Below are positions 44,770 to 54,473 of a stretch of DNA of 64,000 nucleotides, piece by piece. The notes below the pieces were generated by a model. The model was given only the letters and a program-made list of their open reading frames with translations. It was not told where the DNA came from and did not search any database. The stretch spans positions 3,772,520 to 3,836,519 of the forward strand of contig NZ_FOBG01000001.1 of assembly GCF_900109645.1 (NCBI RefSeq), written 5' to 3'. Numbering within the stretch: the stretch's first letter is position 1; every line of letters starts with the position of its first letter. The position numbers and the translations under genes were made by a program. The stretch is from Duganella sp. CF402 (GTDB lineage Bacteria; Pseudomonadota; Gammaproteobacteria; Burkholderiales; Burkholderiaceae_D).

Positions 44770-46548
44770 ATGATGAAACTGCTCAGCATTGCTGCCCTGC
44801 TGGCCGGCGCTGTGGTCAGCGTCGACCAGGCCAAGCGCACTGTCGCTACCGATCCGCTACTGACTGCTGGCGATATCTGCAGCGCGAAAACCTCGGGACG
44901 CCCGGTGCTGCTAAACCGCCTGATGCTGGCGCAGGCCGAGACCGCGCCGTTCAAGCCCGCCTCGATGGCGCAGGCGCCGAAGATGGATGAGGCGCCGCCA
45001 CCGCTGTATCAGGACCTGGGCCAGCTGCACTTCCAGATCACGACCGCCAACCCGCGCGCGCAGGCTTACTTCGACCAGGGCTTGCGGCTGGTGTTCAGCT
45101 TCAATCACGCGGAAGCCATCCGCGCCTTCCGCGCCGCGCAGCGGCTCGACCCGCAATGCGCCATGTGCTACTGGGGCGAAGCGCTGGCGCTCGGCCCCAA
45201 CATCAACCTGCCGATGCCGGAGGATGCCGTGGCGCCGGCCCATGCCGCCGCCGCCAAGGCCAGTGCCAACGCCGCCCGCGCCAGCGCCGTCGAACAGGCG
45301 CTGATCAAGGCGCAGGCCCTGCGCTACCAGCACCCCGCGCCGCCAAAACGCGATCAACTCGACCAGGCTTACGCCGACGCCATGCGCGACGCCGCCAGGG
45401 CTTTCCGCAACAACGACCATGTGCAGGTGCTGTATGCCGAGTCGCTGATGGACCTGTCGCCGTGGGATTACTGGGAAGCCGGCGGCGGCACGCCGAAAGG
45501 CCGCAACGCGGACATGGTCGATGCGCTCGAGCGCGTCCTCGAACGCAACCCGCATCATCCCGGCGCGGCGCACTACTACATCCACGCGGTGGAGGCATCG
45601 AGCCATCCCGACAAGGCACTGCCTGCGGCGCGCGTGCTGGCGCGGCAAGTGCCGGGCGCCGGCCACATGGTGCACATGCCGTCGCACATCTACTACCGCG
45701 TGGGCCTGTACAAGGACGCACTGCAATCCAACGTCGATGCGATGGCTGTCGATGAAAAATATTTCGCCAAGCAGTCCAGCGATGCGATCTACAAAGGCGG
45801 CTACTACCCGCACAACATCCACTTCGCGATGGTGTCGGCGCTGATGGGCGGGGACGGCAAACAGGCGCTGGCCGCCGCCGCGAAACTGGACAAGGCGCTC
45901 ACCACCGATATGGTGAAGGCGATGGGCGTGATGCAGTCGGTCAAAGCCTCGCCCTACTTTTCGCACGTGCAGTTCAGCAGCCCGGATACGCTGATCGCGC
46001 TGCCCGATCCCGGCAAGGAGCTGGTGATTGTGCAGGCCATGTGGCACTACGCCCGCGCCACCGGCTACGCGCGCAAGGGCATGCTGGCGGAAGCGCAAAA
46101 AGAAACCGACGCGCTGGCCGCCATGCAGAACGATCCGGCGCTCAAGCCGCTGGCCGAACAAGGCGTCAGCGTGGAAGTCATCACCATCGCACGCCACGTG
46201 GCCAGCGGCCGCATCGCCGACGCACGAGGCGACCTGCCCGGCGCAATCAAGGCCTATCGCGAAGCGGTGGCCCTGCAGGACATGCTGCCTTACGACGAGC
46301 CGCCGCGCTGGTACTACCCGGTGCGGCAGTCGCTGGGCGCGGCGCTGGTGCGGGCCAAGCAGCTGGACGAAGCGGAAAGCGTATTCCGCGCGTCCTTCGC
46401 CAAGACGCCGAGCAATGGCTGGGCGCTGCGCGGCCTGATGGAAGTGTATCGCCAGCGCGGCGACAAGGCGGCGCTGGCGGCGACACAAAAACGGTTCGAT
46501 ACGACGTGGCTGGGCAAGCAGGACGGCCCGGATTTGTCGTCACTTTAA
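44770..46548 (+). CDS. TPR-repeat protein with signal peptide
   Basis: 592 residues. A hydrophobic leader ('LLSIAALLAGAVVSVD') precedes a long alpha-helical solenoid with several TPR-like units, e.g. 'YFDQGLRLVFSFNHAEAIRAF', cut here at the first repeat, and 'NPHHPGAAHYYIHAVE'. The 'CAMCYWGEALALGPNIN' motif is common in exported TPR proteins of proteobacteria. It probably works as a periplasmic scaffold. GGGGAGG lies upstream of the ATG. Confidence 0.82.
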   Translation: MMKLLSIAALLAGAVVSVDQAKRTVATDPLLTAGDICSAKTSGRPVLLNRLMLAQAETAPFKPASMAQAPKMDEAPPPLYQDLGQLHFQITTANPRAQAYFDQGLRLVFSFNHAEAIRAFRAAQRLDPQCAMCYWGEALALGPNINLPMPEDAVAPAHAAAAKASANAARASAVEQALIKAQALRYQHPAPPKRDQLDQAYADAMRDAARAFRNNDHVQVLYAESLMDLSPWDYWEAGGGTPKGRNADMVDALERVLERNPHHPGAAHYYIHAVEASSHPDKALPAARVLARQVPGAGHMVHMPSHIYYRVGLYKDALQSNVDAMAVDEKYFAKQSSDAIYKGGYYPHNIHFAMVSALMGGDGKQALAAAAKLDKALTTDMVKAMGVMQSVKASPYFSHVQFSSPDTLIALPDPGKELVIVQAMWHYARATGYARKGMLAEAQKETDALAAMQNDPALKPLAEQGVSVEVITIARHVASGRIADARGDLPGAIKAYREAVALQDMLPYDEPPRWYYPVRQSLGAALVRAKQLDEAESVFRASFAKTPSNGWALRGLMEVYRQRGDKAALAATQKRFDTTWLGKQDGPDLSSL

Positions 46549-46549
46549 A

Positions 46550-46672
46550 TCAGCGCAAAGTTACAAGCTGCGACAACATCTTCATCAGCTCTGCTGAAAA
46601 TTTAGGCGCGAACGGCTCCTTGGCGGGAGCCGTGCAGGCGGGCTTGCAGGGGACAGCGGCGGTGTGGGACAT
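46550..46672 (-). CDS. small hypothetical protein (40 residues)
   Basis: A 40-codon frame starts at an ATG with AGGAGA six bases upstream and ends one base from the convergent TPR gene's stop. The product is 'MSHTAAVPCKPACTAPAKEP' plus twenty further residues, ending in the amphipathic-looking 'ELMKMLSQLVTLR'. It has Cys-Pro and Ala-rich segments and no recognised family. The LysR gene starts 125 bases away in the opposite direction, the usual arrangement of a LysR target. No independent evidence of expression is available. Confidence 0.4.
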   Translation of the reverse strand: MSHTAAVPCKPACTAPAKEPFAPKFSAELMKMLSQLVTLR

Positions 46673-46796
46673 GGCAATCTCCTAAAAAGAAAAACTTGTT
46701 CATGGAGTTTTGGCGGCGTATGGGTTATATTTTCTGCCAGACCCGAAGTGTTATCAAACGAGTTATTTTCGCCATTAGAGTAAGAAAAGCTTGTCC

Positions 46797-47696
46797 ATGA
46801 CCAAACCGCTGCGCTCCCTGTCCGGCCTCCTCGATTTCGATTGCGCGGCACGCTGGGGTAGTTTCAAACTGGCCGCGCAAGAGCTGCACAAGACGCCGGC
46901 CGCCATCAGCCTGCAGGTCAAGCAGCTGGAAGAAGCACTCGGCTTCGACTTATTCGTGCGCCATCCGCGCCATATCGCGCTGACCGAAAAAGGCCAGGAG
47001 CTGGCCGGCACCGTGCGCCGCACGCTGGCCGAGCTCAATACCAAGGTCGCCGCGCTGCAAACCGGCGATGATGAAAAAATCCTGCGCATCTCGACCACGC
47101 ACTCGCTGGCCATCAAATGGCTGGTGCCGCGCATCGCCCGCTTCACCCAGCTGTATCCGGAACTCGACATCCGCATCGACTCCAGCGACCATCTGGCGAA
47201 CATGGACGACGGCAGCACCGACCTCGCGCTGCGCACCTACGACGTGGTGCCGGGCGATCCCGGCCTGCTGTTCCACGACCGGCTGGTGGCGGTCTACAGC
47301 CCGTCCTTGCTGGCGCCCGGCGAGAGCGAGATCACGCTGGCGGACCTGCACCGCTACCCGCTGCTGCACGAATTCACCACCGATACGTGGATCGCGCTGC
47401 TACGCCAGAACAATGCGCTCAAGGGCAAGTACAACTTCTCGCGCGCGTTCACCAACTTCGCGGTGATGGTGCAATCGGCGGTGGCGGGACAAGGCATTGC
47501 GCTGGTGTCGCACGCCATCGCCAGTGAAGACTTGCGCAACGGCGTGCTCAAAATGGTGTGCTGCGATAGTGCGCCCTACGATCGCGGCTACCGCATTATC
47601 GTCAGCCGCAGCAAGCAGGGCATGGCCAAGATCGAGCATTTCTGCGACTGGCTGCGAGAGGAAGTGGCAGAGATGCAGAAAGGGCTGCGCTGCTGA
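46797..47696 (+). CDS. LysR-family regulator, GcvA-like
   Basis: 299 residues. 'RSLSGLLDFDCAARWGSFK' and 'LHKTPAAISLQVKQLEEALG' form the winged helix in the GcvA/AmpR style, followed by an effector domain. It controls either the divergent 40-residue gene or the solute-binding gene overlapping its stop codon. The ATG at 46797 is used; a TTG two codons upstream is possible. Confidence 0.87.
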   Translation: MTKPLRSLSGLLDFDCAARWGSFKLAAQELHKTPAAISLQVKQLEEALGFDLFVRHPRHIALTEKGQELAGTVRRTLAELNTKVAALQTGDDEKILRISTTHSLAIKWLVPRIARFTQLYPELDIRIDSSDHLANMDDGSTDLALRTYDVVPGDPGLLFHDRLVAVYSPSLLAPGESEITLADLHRYPLLHEFTTDTWIALLRQNNALKGKYNFSRAFTNFAVMVQSAVAGQGIALVSHAIASEDLRNGVLKMVCCDSAPYDRGYRIIVSRSKQGMAKIEHFCDWLREEVAEMQKGLRC

Positions 47697-48397
47697 TGCG
47701 AGCATTCCTCATGGCCGCGCTGCTGGCGGCAACCGCATCGACGCATGGTGCCGAAAAGGCGCCGCTGCGCTACGTGGAAAAAGTGGACGACATGCTGGGC
47801 GCGGTGATGCCGCCCACCGTCTTCCAGGACAAGTTGGGCGCGGCGCTGGCGCGGCAATTGGGTCGGCGGGTGGAGTACGTCAAGCTGCCGCGCAACCGCC
47901 TTATGGCAGCGCTGGAAAATGGCGACGGCGATATCCTGTGCAGCTACCTGCCAGAGTGGCTGCCGGGGGACGTCGACTGGACCCGCGCCTTCATCCCGAT
48001 CAGCGAAGTGGTGGTGAGCTCCGCGCACGTGAAGCCGCCGGCCACGGTGGAGGACTTGCGCGGCAAGCGCCTCGGCATGGTGCTGGGCTTCCGCTATCCG
48101 GAACTGGAAAAGACGCTGGGACAGGAATACATCCGCGACGATGCGCCATCGAGCGCGATGTCGGTGCGCAAATGGCTGGCGGGACGTTTCGACTACCTGG
48201 TGGTGCCGCGCAATGTGCTCGACAAGCAGGTCAGGACTGGCAATATGCCGGCCGGCTACCACGTCATGACGGTCTACGAAGTGAATACCCGGTGCGCCGT
48301 CTCGCGCAAGAGCAAAATCAGCGCCGCCGACTTTAACAACGCCATCGAGGCGCTGGATAAAGCCGGCGAGCTGCCGAAGATCCTCAAGCTGCGCTGA
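47696..48397 (+). CDS. periplasmic solute-binding family 3-like protein
   Basis: 233 residues with a signal peptide ('LLAATASTHGAE'). A type II periplasmic-binding fold contains 'LGRRVEYVKLPRNRLMAALE' and 'LRGKRLGMVLGFRYPELEKT', like the amino-acid-binding SBP family 3. No permease or ATPase gene adjoins it, so it may act as a sensor or orphan binding protein. The start overlaps the LysR stop (TGATG), indicating coupling. The stop abuts the convergent GH3 gene. Confidence 0.8.
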   Translation: MRAFLMAALLAATASTHGAEKAPLRYVEKVDDMLGAVMPPTVFQDKLGAALARQLGRRVEYVKLPRNRLMAALENGDGDILCSYLPEWLPGDVDWTRAFIPISEVVVSSAHVKPPATVEDLRGKRLGMVLGFRYPELEKTLGQEYIRDDAPSSAMSVRKWLAGRFDYLVVPRNVLDKQVRTGNMPAGYHVMTVYEVNTRCAVSRKSKISAADFNNAIEALDKAGELPKILKLR

Positions 48398-50617
48398 TTA
48401 CTGCGTCAGCTGCAGCGTGTTTTCGAGGCGGATGTCGTCCGAAGCGCTGCCCACCATCAGCTTGAACTCGCCCGCTTCTGCGCCCCACTTCAATTGGCTG
48501 TTGAAGAAGGACAGCGTGTCGCGGTCGATGGTGAAGCTGACGCGGCGCGTTTCACCCGGCTTCAGGCGCACCTTCTGGAATCCCTTCAACTCCTTGAGCG
48601 GCCGCACCACCGACGACACCATATCGCGCAGGTAGAGCTGGACAATCTCCGTGCCCTCCACCTTGCCGCTGTTGGCCAGATCGAACGACAGCGTCACCTT
48701 CTGCGTCCCCGCCATCACGGCACTGCTCAGTGCCAGGCCGCTGTATTTGAAGTCGGTGTAGCTCAGGCCATGACCAAAGGCGTAGCGTGGCGTATTCGGC
48801 GAATCGATGTAGGCCGAACGATACGTGATGTTTTTATCGGCCAGCACCGGACGGCCCGTGTTGTACTGCGCGTACGACAGCGGAATCTGACCCACGCTGC
48901 GCGGGAAGGTGATCGGCAGTTTGCCGGACGGGTTGTAGTCGCCGAACAGCACATTGGCCACCGCGTTGCCGCCTTCGCTGCCGGGGAACCAGGCGTAGAC
49001 GATGGCGTCGGCCTTGTCGGCGATGGTGTTGAACACCAGCGGACGGCCGGCCAGCATCACCACCACAATCGGCTTGCCGGTCGCCTTCAGCGCGTTGAAC
49101 AGCGCTTCCTGCTGGCCCGGCAAGGTGATGTCGGTGCGCGACTTGGCCTCGCCGCTCATGTCCCACGTTTCGCCCACAGCCAGCACGATGATGTCCGAGC
49201 GCGACGCAGTGGCCACGGCTTCGGCAAAACCTGCGCTGCTGGCACAGCCCGGCGCGCACGCCTGCGCGTAGCTGATCTTCGCCTTGCCGGCGTGGCTGCG
49301 GATGCCTTCCACGATGCTGACCACTTTGGCGCGCTCGCCCTGCACCACCCAGCCGCCTTCGAGGTCGCGCTGCGAGTCGGCCAGCGGGCCGATGACCGCG
49401 ATGCGTTTGGCTTCACGCGACAGCGGCAGCAGCTTGTTCTCGTTCTTCAGCAGCACGATGGACTTCTGCGCCACGTCCAGCGCGGCGGCGCGGTGCGATG
49501 CATCACCCAGCACTGCCTTCTCGCGCGCCGCATCGGAGTAGCGGTATGGCTCATCGAACAGGCCCAGTTCAAATTTCTTGGTCAGCACACGGCGCACGGC
49601 GTCGTCCAGCACCTCCATCTTCACCTTGCCGGCTTTGACGGCGGCTTCCAGATGCTGGCTGTAGGCGTAGCCTTCCATGTCCATGTCGCTGCCGGCGTTG
49701 ATGGCCTTGACCGCTGCATCGGACAAGTCGGCCGCGAATCCGTGCGGCACCATCTCGCGCACCGAAGCCCAGTCGCTGACCACGAAGCCCTTGTAGTTCC
49801 AGGCGCCCTTCAGGATATCCCGCTGCAGCATGGCGTTGCCGGTAGCCGGAATGCCGTTCAGCGTATTGAAGGAATTCATGAAGGTGGCCGCGCCCGCATC
49901 GGCGGCAGCCTTGAACGGCGGCAGGTACACCTCATGCAGCTGCTGCTCGCTCATGTCGACCGCGTTGTAATCGCGGCCCGCAATCGCCGCGCCGTAGGCG
50001 GCGAAGTGCTTGGCGGTCGCCATCACCGAATCTGTGGCGCCCAGCTGCTTGCCCTGGAAGCCGTGCACGCGCGCGGCGGCGATTTGCGAACCGAGGTAAG
50101 TGTCCTCGCCGGCGCCTTCCATCACGCGGCCCCAGCGCGGATCGCGCGCCACGTCGACCATCGGCGCAAAGGTCCAGTGGATGCCTGCGGCGGCAGCTTC
50201 CTTCGCCGCGATATGCGCCGACAGCTCAATCGCCTCCATGTCCCACGACGCGGCCTCGCCCAGCGGCACCGGGAACACGGTCTTGTAGCCGTGGATGACG
50301 TCAAGGCTGAACAGCAGCGGAATCTTCAGGCGCGACTTCAGCGCCAGCGCCTGGATCTCACGCGTGTCGGCGACGCCGGTTACGTTCAGCATCGAGCCGA
50401 CCTTGCCGGCGCGGATGTCGGCCAGCTTGTCGGCGTAATTGCTGCTGGTGGGGCCGGTGAACTGGCGGCCGGAGAGTTGATGCAGCTGGCCGACCTTCTC
50501 GGTCACCGTCATCTGCTGCATCAGTTCCGTGACCTTGCGATCGATCTGCGTGTCTTGCGCGTGGGCGGAAACCGCCAGGCTTGCGGCGACGGCCGCTGCG
50601 ATATGGAGTTTTTTCAT
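48398..50617 (-). CDS. bglX: GH3 beta-glucosidase (BglX-like), secreted
   Basis: 739 residues with a signal peptide (cleavage near 'SAHAQ'). The GH3 N-terminal barrel carries Asp282 in 'FVVSDWAS' as nucleophile. The GH3 C-terminal domain and a fibronectin III-like domain follow. It closely matches periplasmic beta-glucosidase BglX in order and length. The start at 50617 overlaps the GH2 stop by four bases (ATGA). With GH2 and the unassigned enzyme upstream it forms a three-gene leftward operon for stepwise release of monosaccharides from a glucuronate-containing glycan. Confidence 0.9.
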   Translation of the reverse strand: MKKLHIAAAVAASLAVSAHAQDTQIDRKVTELMQQMTVTEKVGQLHQLSGRQFTGPTSSNYADKLADIRAGKVGSMLNVTGVADTREIQALALKSRLKIPLLFSLDVIHGYKTVFPVPLGEAASWDMEAIELSAHIAAKEAAAAGIHWTFAPMVDVARDPRWGRVMEGAGEDTYLGSQIAAARVHGFQGKQLGATDSVMATAKHFAAYGAAIAGRDYNAVDMSEQQLHEVYLPPFKAAADAGAATFMNSFNTLNGIPATGNAMLQRDILKGAWNYKGFVVSDWASVREMVPHGFAADLSDAAVKAINAGSDMDMEGYAYSQHLEAAVKAGKVKMEVLDDAVRRVLTKKFELGLFDEPYRYSDAAREKAVLGDASHRAAALDVAQKSIVLLKNENKLLPLSREAKRIAVIGPLADSQRDLEGGWVVQGERAKVVSIVEGIRSHAGKAKISYAQACAPGCASSAGFAEAVATASRSDIIVLAVGETWDMSGEAKSRTDITLPGQQEALFNALKATGKPIVVVMLAGRPLVFNTIADKADAIVYAWFPGSEGGNAVANVLFGDYNPSGKLPITFPRSVGQIPLSYAQYNTGRPVLADKNITYRSAYIDSPNTPRYAFGHGLSYTDFKYSGLALSSAVMAGTQKVTLSFDLANSGKVEGTEIVQLYLRDMVSSVVRPLKELKGFQKVRLKPGETRRVSFTIDRDTLSFFNSQLKWGAEAGEFKLMVGSASDDIRLENTLQLTQ

Positions 50618-52515
50618 TTGTATTGCTGCTGTTTTTGTTCGTAGTAGGACTTCAGCGTGTAGAAGGCTTGCTTCTTCTTGCCGGTCTCCGAGATCAGGCC
50701 TTTGCGGTTCCAGTAGTCCTGGAAGTACGGATGCGGACGGCGTGGCGAACGGAAGTCCGTCAGCACCCACGGCGTCATGCCGCGCAGGCCGGGAATCGCA
50801 TCCAGCAGCTTGAAGGTGTTCTTGTACAGCTGGTCCTGATACTCCTCGCTCCACTTGGTGTCGCTGTCGGCGTGGTAGCCGCCCAGCGCATCGGCGCCGA
50901 ACTCGGTCACCAGCACCGGCTTGTTGTAATTGACCTTGAAGGAGAACTTCATCATCTCCTTGTTGTTGGACCAGTACCAGCCGGCATACTGATTGAAGCT
51001 GGCGAGGTCGATCTTCTCGGCCAGCGGATCCTCGACCGTCACCACGTCGCCGGTGCGATGCACTTCCAGCGCCGCGCCGACCAAACGAGTACGGTCCAGC
51101 GAACGCACGGTATCGGCCAGCTTGCCCATGAAGGCGGTACGCACCGGGCTCACCGGCGTCTCGTTACCAATCGACCAGATAATGACGCTGGCGCGGTTCT
51201 TGTCGCGCACCACCAGGTCGGTCAGCTGCTGCGCCGCGTTGGCGTAGACTTCCGGCTTCTCCCACGAGATGGTCCAGTACACCGGCACCTCGGCCCACAC
51301 CAGCAGGCCCATTTCGTCGGCCAGCTTGATCATCTCTTCGCTGTGAGGATAGTGCGCGAGGCGGACGTAATTGCAGTTCATGTCCTTGGCCCACTGCAGC
51401 ATCATGCGCATATCGCCTTCGCCGCGCAGGCGGCCCGGGATCAGTGGATTCTCATCGTGCAGCGAGATCCCGCGCAGGAACACCGACTTCCCGTTCAGCA
51501 GGATATCGTGGCCGCGCGTCTCGATGCTGCGCAGGCCGATGCGGTCGGTCAGCGTGTCGGTGGCGCCGGCGATGGTCACGCTGTACAGCTTCGGATCTTC
51601 CGGCGACCAGTAGCGCACCTTGTTCTTCGGCAGCGCGATGCTGACGGCTGCGCGGCCATTGGCGTCAGTGCGCACGGTGGCTTTCAGGCCCAGCTCCGCG
51701 ATGGAGATGGTGACGTCCTGCGCACGCTTTACACCGGCCAGCTGCACATGGCCTTCAATGCGGCCCATGTCGCCCTTGGCCAGCTGGATCTGGTAATCCT
51801 CGATGTAGGTATCCGGCGTTTCAGCCAGCAGCACGTCGCGCGTGATGCCGCCGTAGTTCCACCAGTCGGTGTTCACGGTCGGGATATCGTCCTGATGGCG
51901 CGTGTTGTCGGCCTTGACCACCACCGTGTTCTCGCCCTTCAGCAGGCGGCCGGTCACCTCGAACTGGAACGGCGTGAAGCCGCCCTTGTGGCTACCGAGC
52001 TTCTTGCCATTCAGGTAGACGTGCGACTCGTAATTGACCGCGCCAAAGTAGAGGAAGTAGCGCTTGCCGTCCTTGGGTGCGGCGTTGAACTTCTGGCGCA
52101 TCCACACCGTGCCTTCGTAGAATTCCAGCTTGGCCGCTTGCGAATTCCAGTCGCCCGGCACAGCCATCGTCGGCGAGCCGTCGAAGTTGTATTCGACCGC
52201 ATCGTCCTTGTCCTTCGGCTTGCGGTCGTCGTAGTAGCCGCCCGCGCCGGTCGGCGACTGGTCGAACGGCTGGCGGCGATAATTGTAGAAGCCCGTCTCG
52301 TAAGGATCGACGATGTAGCTCCAGCGACCGTTCAGCGACAAGTGCTGGCGGCCGTAGATGTTTTGCAGCGTTGGCGGCTGCTTGGCCAGTTCGGCGCGGG
52401 CAGTCGCGCCCTTGTGGGCTTGCGCCTGTCCCGGTGCATCATCATCCTGCGCTGCCGCCGCAAAACTCGCGGCCAGGCAGCTTGCTAACAGCAGCTGCTT
52501 CCACACTTGTCGCAT
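50614..52515 (-). CDS. GH2 beta-glucuronidase-like enzyme, secreted
   Basis: 633 residues with a signal peptide ending near 'FAAAAQ'. It has the GH2 sugar-binding, immunoglobulin-like and TIM-barrel domains. The acid/base Glu is in 'SIGNETP' and the nucleophile Glu in 'VTEFGAD'. Near the C-terminus 'WNRKGLI' has the N-x-K motif that in beta-glucuronidases binds the carboxylate of glucuronic acid, favouring this over beta-galactosidase. It should remove terminal beta-glucuronosyl residues in the periplasm. Uronate dehydrogenase is encoded across the divergent promoter, which agrees. Confidence 0.85.
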   Translation of the reverse strand: MRQVWKQLLLASCLAASFAAAAQDDDAPGQAQAHKGATARAELAKQPPTLQNIYGRQHLSLNGRWSYIVDPYETGFYNYRRQPFDQSPTGAGGYYDDRKPKDKDDAVEYNFDGSPTMAVPGDWNSQAAKLEFYEGTVWMRQKFNAAPKDGKRYFLYFGAVNYESHVYLNGKKLGSHKGGFTPFQFEVTGRLLKGENTVVVKADNTRHQDDIPTVNTDWWNYGGITRDVLLAETPDTYIEDYQIQLAKGDMGRIEGHVQLAGVKRAQDVTISIAELGLKATVRTDANGRAAVSIALPKNKVRYWSPEDPKLYSVTIAGATDTLTDRIGLRSIETRGHDILLNGKSVFLRGISLHDENPLIPGRLRGEGDMRMMLQWAKDMNCNYVRLAHYPHSEEMIKLADEMGLLVWAEVPVYWTISWEKPEVYANAAQQLTDLVVRDKNRASVIIWSIGNETPVSPVRTAFMGKLADTVRSLDRTRLVGAALEVHRTGDVVTVEDPLAEKIDLASFNQYAGWYWSNNKEMMKFSFKVNYNKPVLVTEFGADALGGYHADSDTKWSEEYQDQLYKNTFKLLDAIPGLRGMTPWVLTDFRSPRRPHPYFQDYWNRKGLISETGKKKQAFYTLKSYYEQKQQQYK

Positions 52516-52527
52516 CCATGTCTCCTT

Positions 52528-54357
52528 TTATTGATATTTGATGGTCCACTTGATCGTCAGCGGCTCTTTCATCGTCAGCTTGCCGGTGCTGCAGGTGACC
52601 AGCGTTTTCATCGGCCCATAGGGCGCCATGAAATCCTTGCTGCCGTTGGTCGGCGCCGCCACGCATTGCTGCAAGCCGCTTACACCGTACGACTTCACGT
52701 CGCCTTGTCCGAAGGTGACGGTATTGCCTTTCATCTTAGCCTGATCCGAGAACGACGCGAATTCCAGCGTGATGTTCTCCACCTCCTGCGTGCCCACCGG
52801 CGTGTAGACGTCGGTGCGGGTCATCATGCCATGTTCCAGCGTGTAGCTGGTGCGCAGCTTGATGCGCGCGTCCTTCTGCGGGCCCTTCTTGCCCAGGCGG
52901 TCCAGCTCATCCTGCCGGTACGAGACGGTGTAGCGCTTGCCATCCTTGCCGGTCTTGATGTCCTTGATCCACGCTGCGCCGATCAGCTGCGCGCCGTCGG
53001 CCATCGTAAACTTCGGCAGCAGCTGCGCGTGCGCGCCGCCGCTGTCGGCCACACCCGACACCAGGCCCGGCGCAAACGGCAGCGGATAGTAGGGGCTGTT
53101 GTCATGCTGGCTCGATCCGCCGTTGATCATGTTCAGACTCACCACGTGCTTCCCGTCGCGGAAGATGGACAAAGCGCGGTCGTACTCGCCCTGCGCAAAG
53201 GTGGTGGTGCTGAACTGCGGGCGGTTCTTGTCCAGCCACGCCTGCAAATCGGCCTTTGGCTGCACATCCTTGAAGCCGGCCTTGTTCCACGTCTCATTGG
53301 TGTAGATCAGCTGGTGCAGCAGCGAGAAATTCTCGCCGAGGATGCGATGCTTGCCGCGATAGGTATCGGTGCGGCGGCCCTTACCCCACATGTCGAGCGA
53401 ATGCATGGCCGGGTCGTACCAGAAATTCATGTAGCGCTCCGCGATGCGCGAAGAGAAGGCATACGCATACTGCTTCTCTTCCGCCGTCAGCACATCGAGG
53501 TAGGCGGATACAGACAGGATTTCGATCAGCGCTGTCTCGCCATACGGCCCGAGGCTGCGGCCAAAGCTGAAGCCCTGCCCTTCCGTGTTGGCGACATTCA
53601 GCGCGATGTCGGCCGCCTTGCGCAGCAAGCCTTTCAGCTCGTCGGTCGGCTGCAGGCCGGTTTCCAGGAAGCGCTCGCAAATCTCGGCGATCAGCAGGAT
53701 GCTGTAACGGTCGAAGCGCCCTTCGCCATCGGTCTCGTCGGAGAAGCCGAAGGTGCCGGAATATTTTTTGTAATGGGTGAGCATCTTCTCCAGCAGGACC
53801 TTGCCCGCGCTGTCATCTTCCCAGCCCATCATCATACGCAGGCGCGCGATGCTGAAGGCCACGCCGTAATAATTAGTCGGCAGGTTGATCAGATCCCACT
53901 GCGGCGTGACGAAGGTGCGCCAATCCAGTTGCTTGCGCAGTTTTTCCAGCGTCTCCGGGCTGACTGCGCGTTCCAGCAGGCCCGCTTCCTTCAGCTTCAC
54001 CAGCGTACCGATGTAGTAGTAGATGCCCCAGGTGTGGTTGTCCATGCCGACCGTCATGTCGGCGATGTCGCGGTAATCCTTCAGCTTCTGCGCCAGCGAC
54101 GGATCGTCCTTGGCGGTGTTGAGCAGCACATGGCCGAGACCCGCCGCCACCTTCCCCGGCAAGAATTTGTCGCCGCTCTTGAACGGCGACGCGCCGTCGA
54201 GCACCATGCCCTCGCGTTCCGCCACCAGCTTGGCAAAGAAGTAGTCGAGTTGTTGATAAGCGTTGTCTTGAACGATGCGGTTCATCGGTGCGGCGGATGC
54301 CGGCGCGCAGGCCAGCACCGCCACCAGTGCGGCGGTAGTCGTGGGGAGGAATTTCAT
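52528..54357 (-). CDS. unassigned secreted alpha/alpha-toroid protein, candidate polysaccharide lyase
   Basis: 609 residues with a signal peptide ('VLACAPASAAP'). The N-terminal ~330 residues are rich in helices and aromatic residues, with 'MDNHTWGIYYYIG', 'LPTNYYGVAFSIARL' and 'FSFGRSLGPYGETA'. A beta-rich C-terminal half follows. This two-part layout is that of toroid + sandwich polysaccharide lyases (such as PL8, PL15, PL21), and Asn-His, Tyr and Arg candidates lie in the motifs named. I cannot assign a family. Position at the head of the GH2-GH3 operon, facing GH105 and uronate dehydrogenase, fits a lyase acting on a glucuronate polymer. Confidence 0.7.
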   Translation of the reverse strand: MKFLPTTTAALVAVLACAPASAAPMNRIVQDNAYQQLDYFFAKLVAEREGMVLDGASPFKSGDKFLPGKVAAGLGHVLLNTAKDDPSLAQKLKDYRDIADMTVGMDNHTWGIYYYIGTLVKLKEAGLLERAVSPETLEKLRKQLDWRTFVTPQWDLINLPTNYYGVAFSIARLRMMMGWEDDSAGKVLLEKMLTHYKKYSGTFGFSDETDGEGRFDRYSILLIAEICERFLETGLQPTDELKGLLRKAADIALNVANTEGQGFSFGRSLGPYGETALIEILSVSAYLDVLTAEEKQYAYAFSSRIAERYMNFWYDPAMHSLDMWGKGRRTDTYRGKHRILGENFSLLHQLIYTNETWNKAGFKDVQPKADLQAWLDKNRPQFSTTTFAQGEYDRALSIFRDGKHVVSLNMINGGSSQHDNSPYYPLPFAPGLVSGVADSGGAHAQLLPKFTMADGAQLIGAAWIKDIKTGKDGKRYTVSYRQDELDRLGKKGPQKDARIKLRTSYTLEHGMMTRTDVYTPVGTQEVENITLEFASFSDQAKMKGNTVTFGQGDVKSYGVSGLQQCVAAPTNGSKDFMAPYGPMKTLVTCSTGKLTMKEPLTIKWTIKYQ

Positions 54358-54376
54358 GGTGTCTCGGTTATTATGG

Positions 54377-54453
54377 AAAACGTTTTACGGATGGTATGCG
54401 ATTTTTCTTCCACAGTAAATCGGAATGTAATACACTTTCGATTAAACGTTTAA
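54377..54453. promoter_or_regulatory. paired LacI-type operators between the divergent glycan operons
   Basis: AAAACGTTTT at 54377-54386 and TTAAACGTTTAA at 54442-54453 are perfect palindromes with a central CG, as expected for LacI/GalR-family repressors. Their centres are about 66 bases apart. They flank the space between the leftward lyase/GH2/GH3 operon and the rightward uronate dehydrogenase operon. No LacI-family gene is in the window. Confidence 0.6.
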
Positions 54454-54473
54454 CTTAAAAAGAAAATCTACCC

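Noticed and set aside
50581..52488. 635-codon frame antisense to the GH2 gene
   Set aside because: Shadow frame with repetitive His/Arg/Gln composition; the GH2 catalytic motifs are on the other strand.
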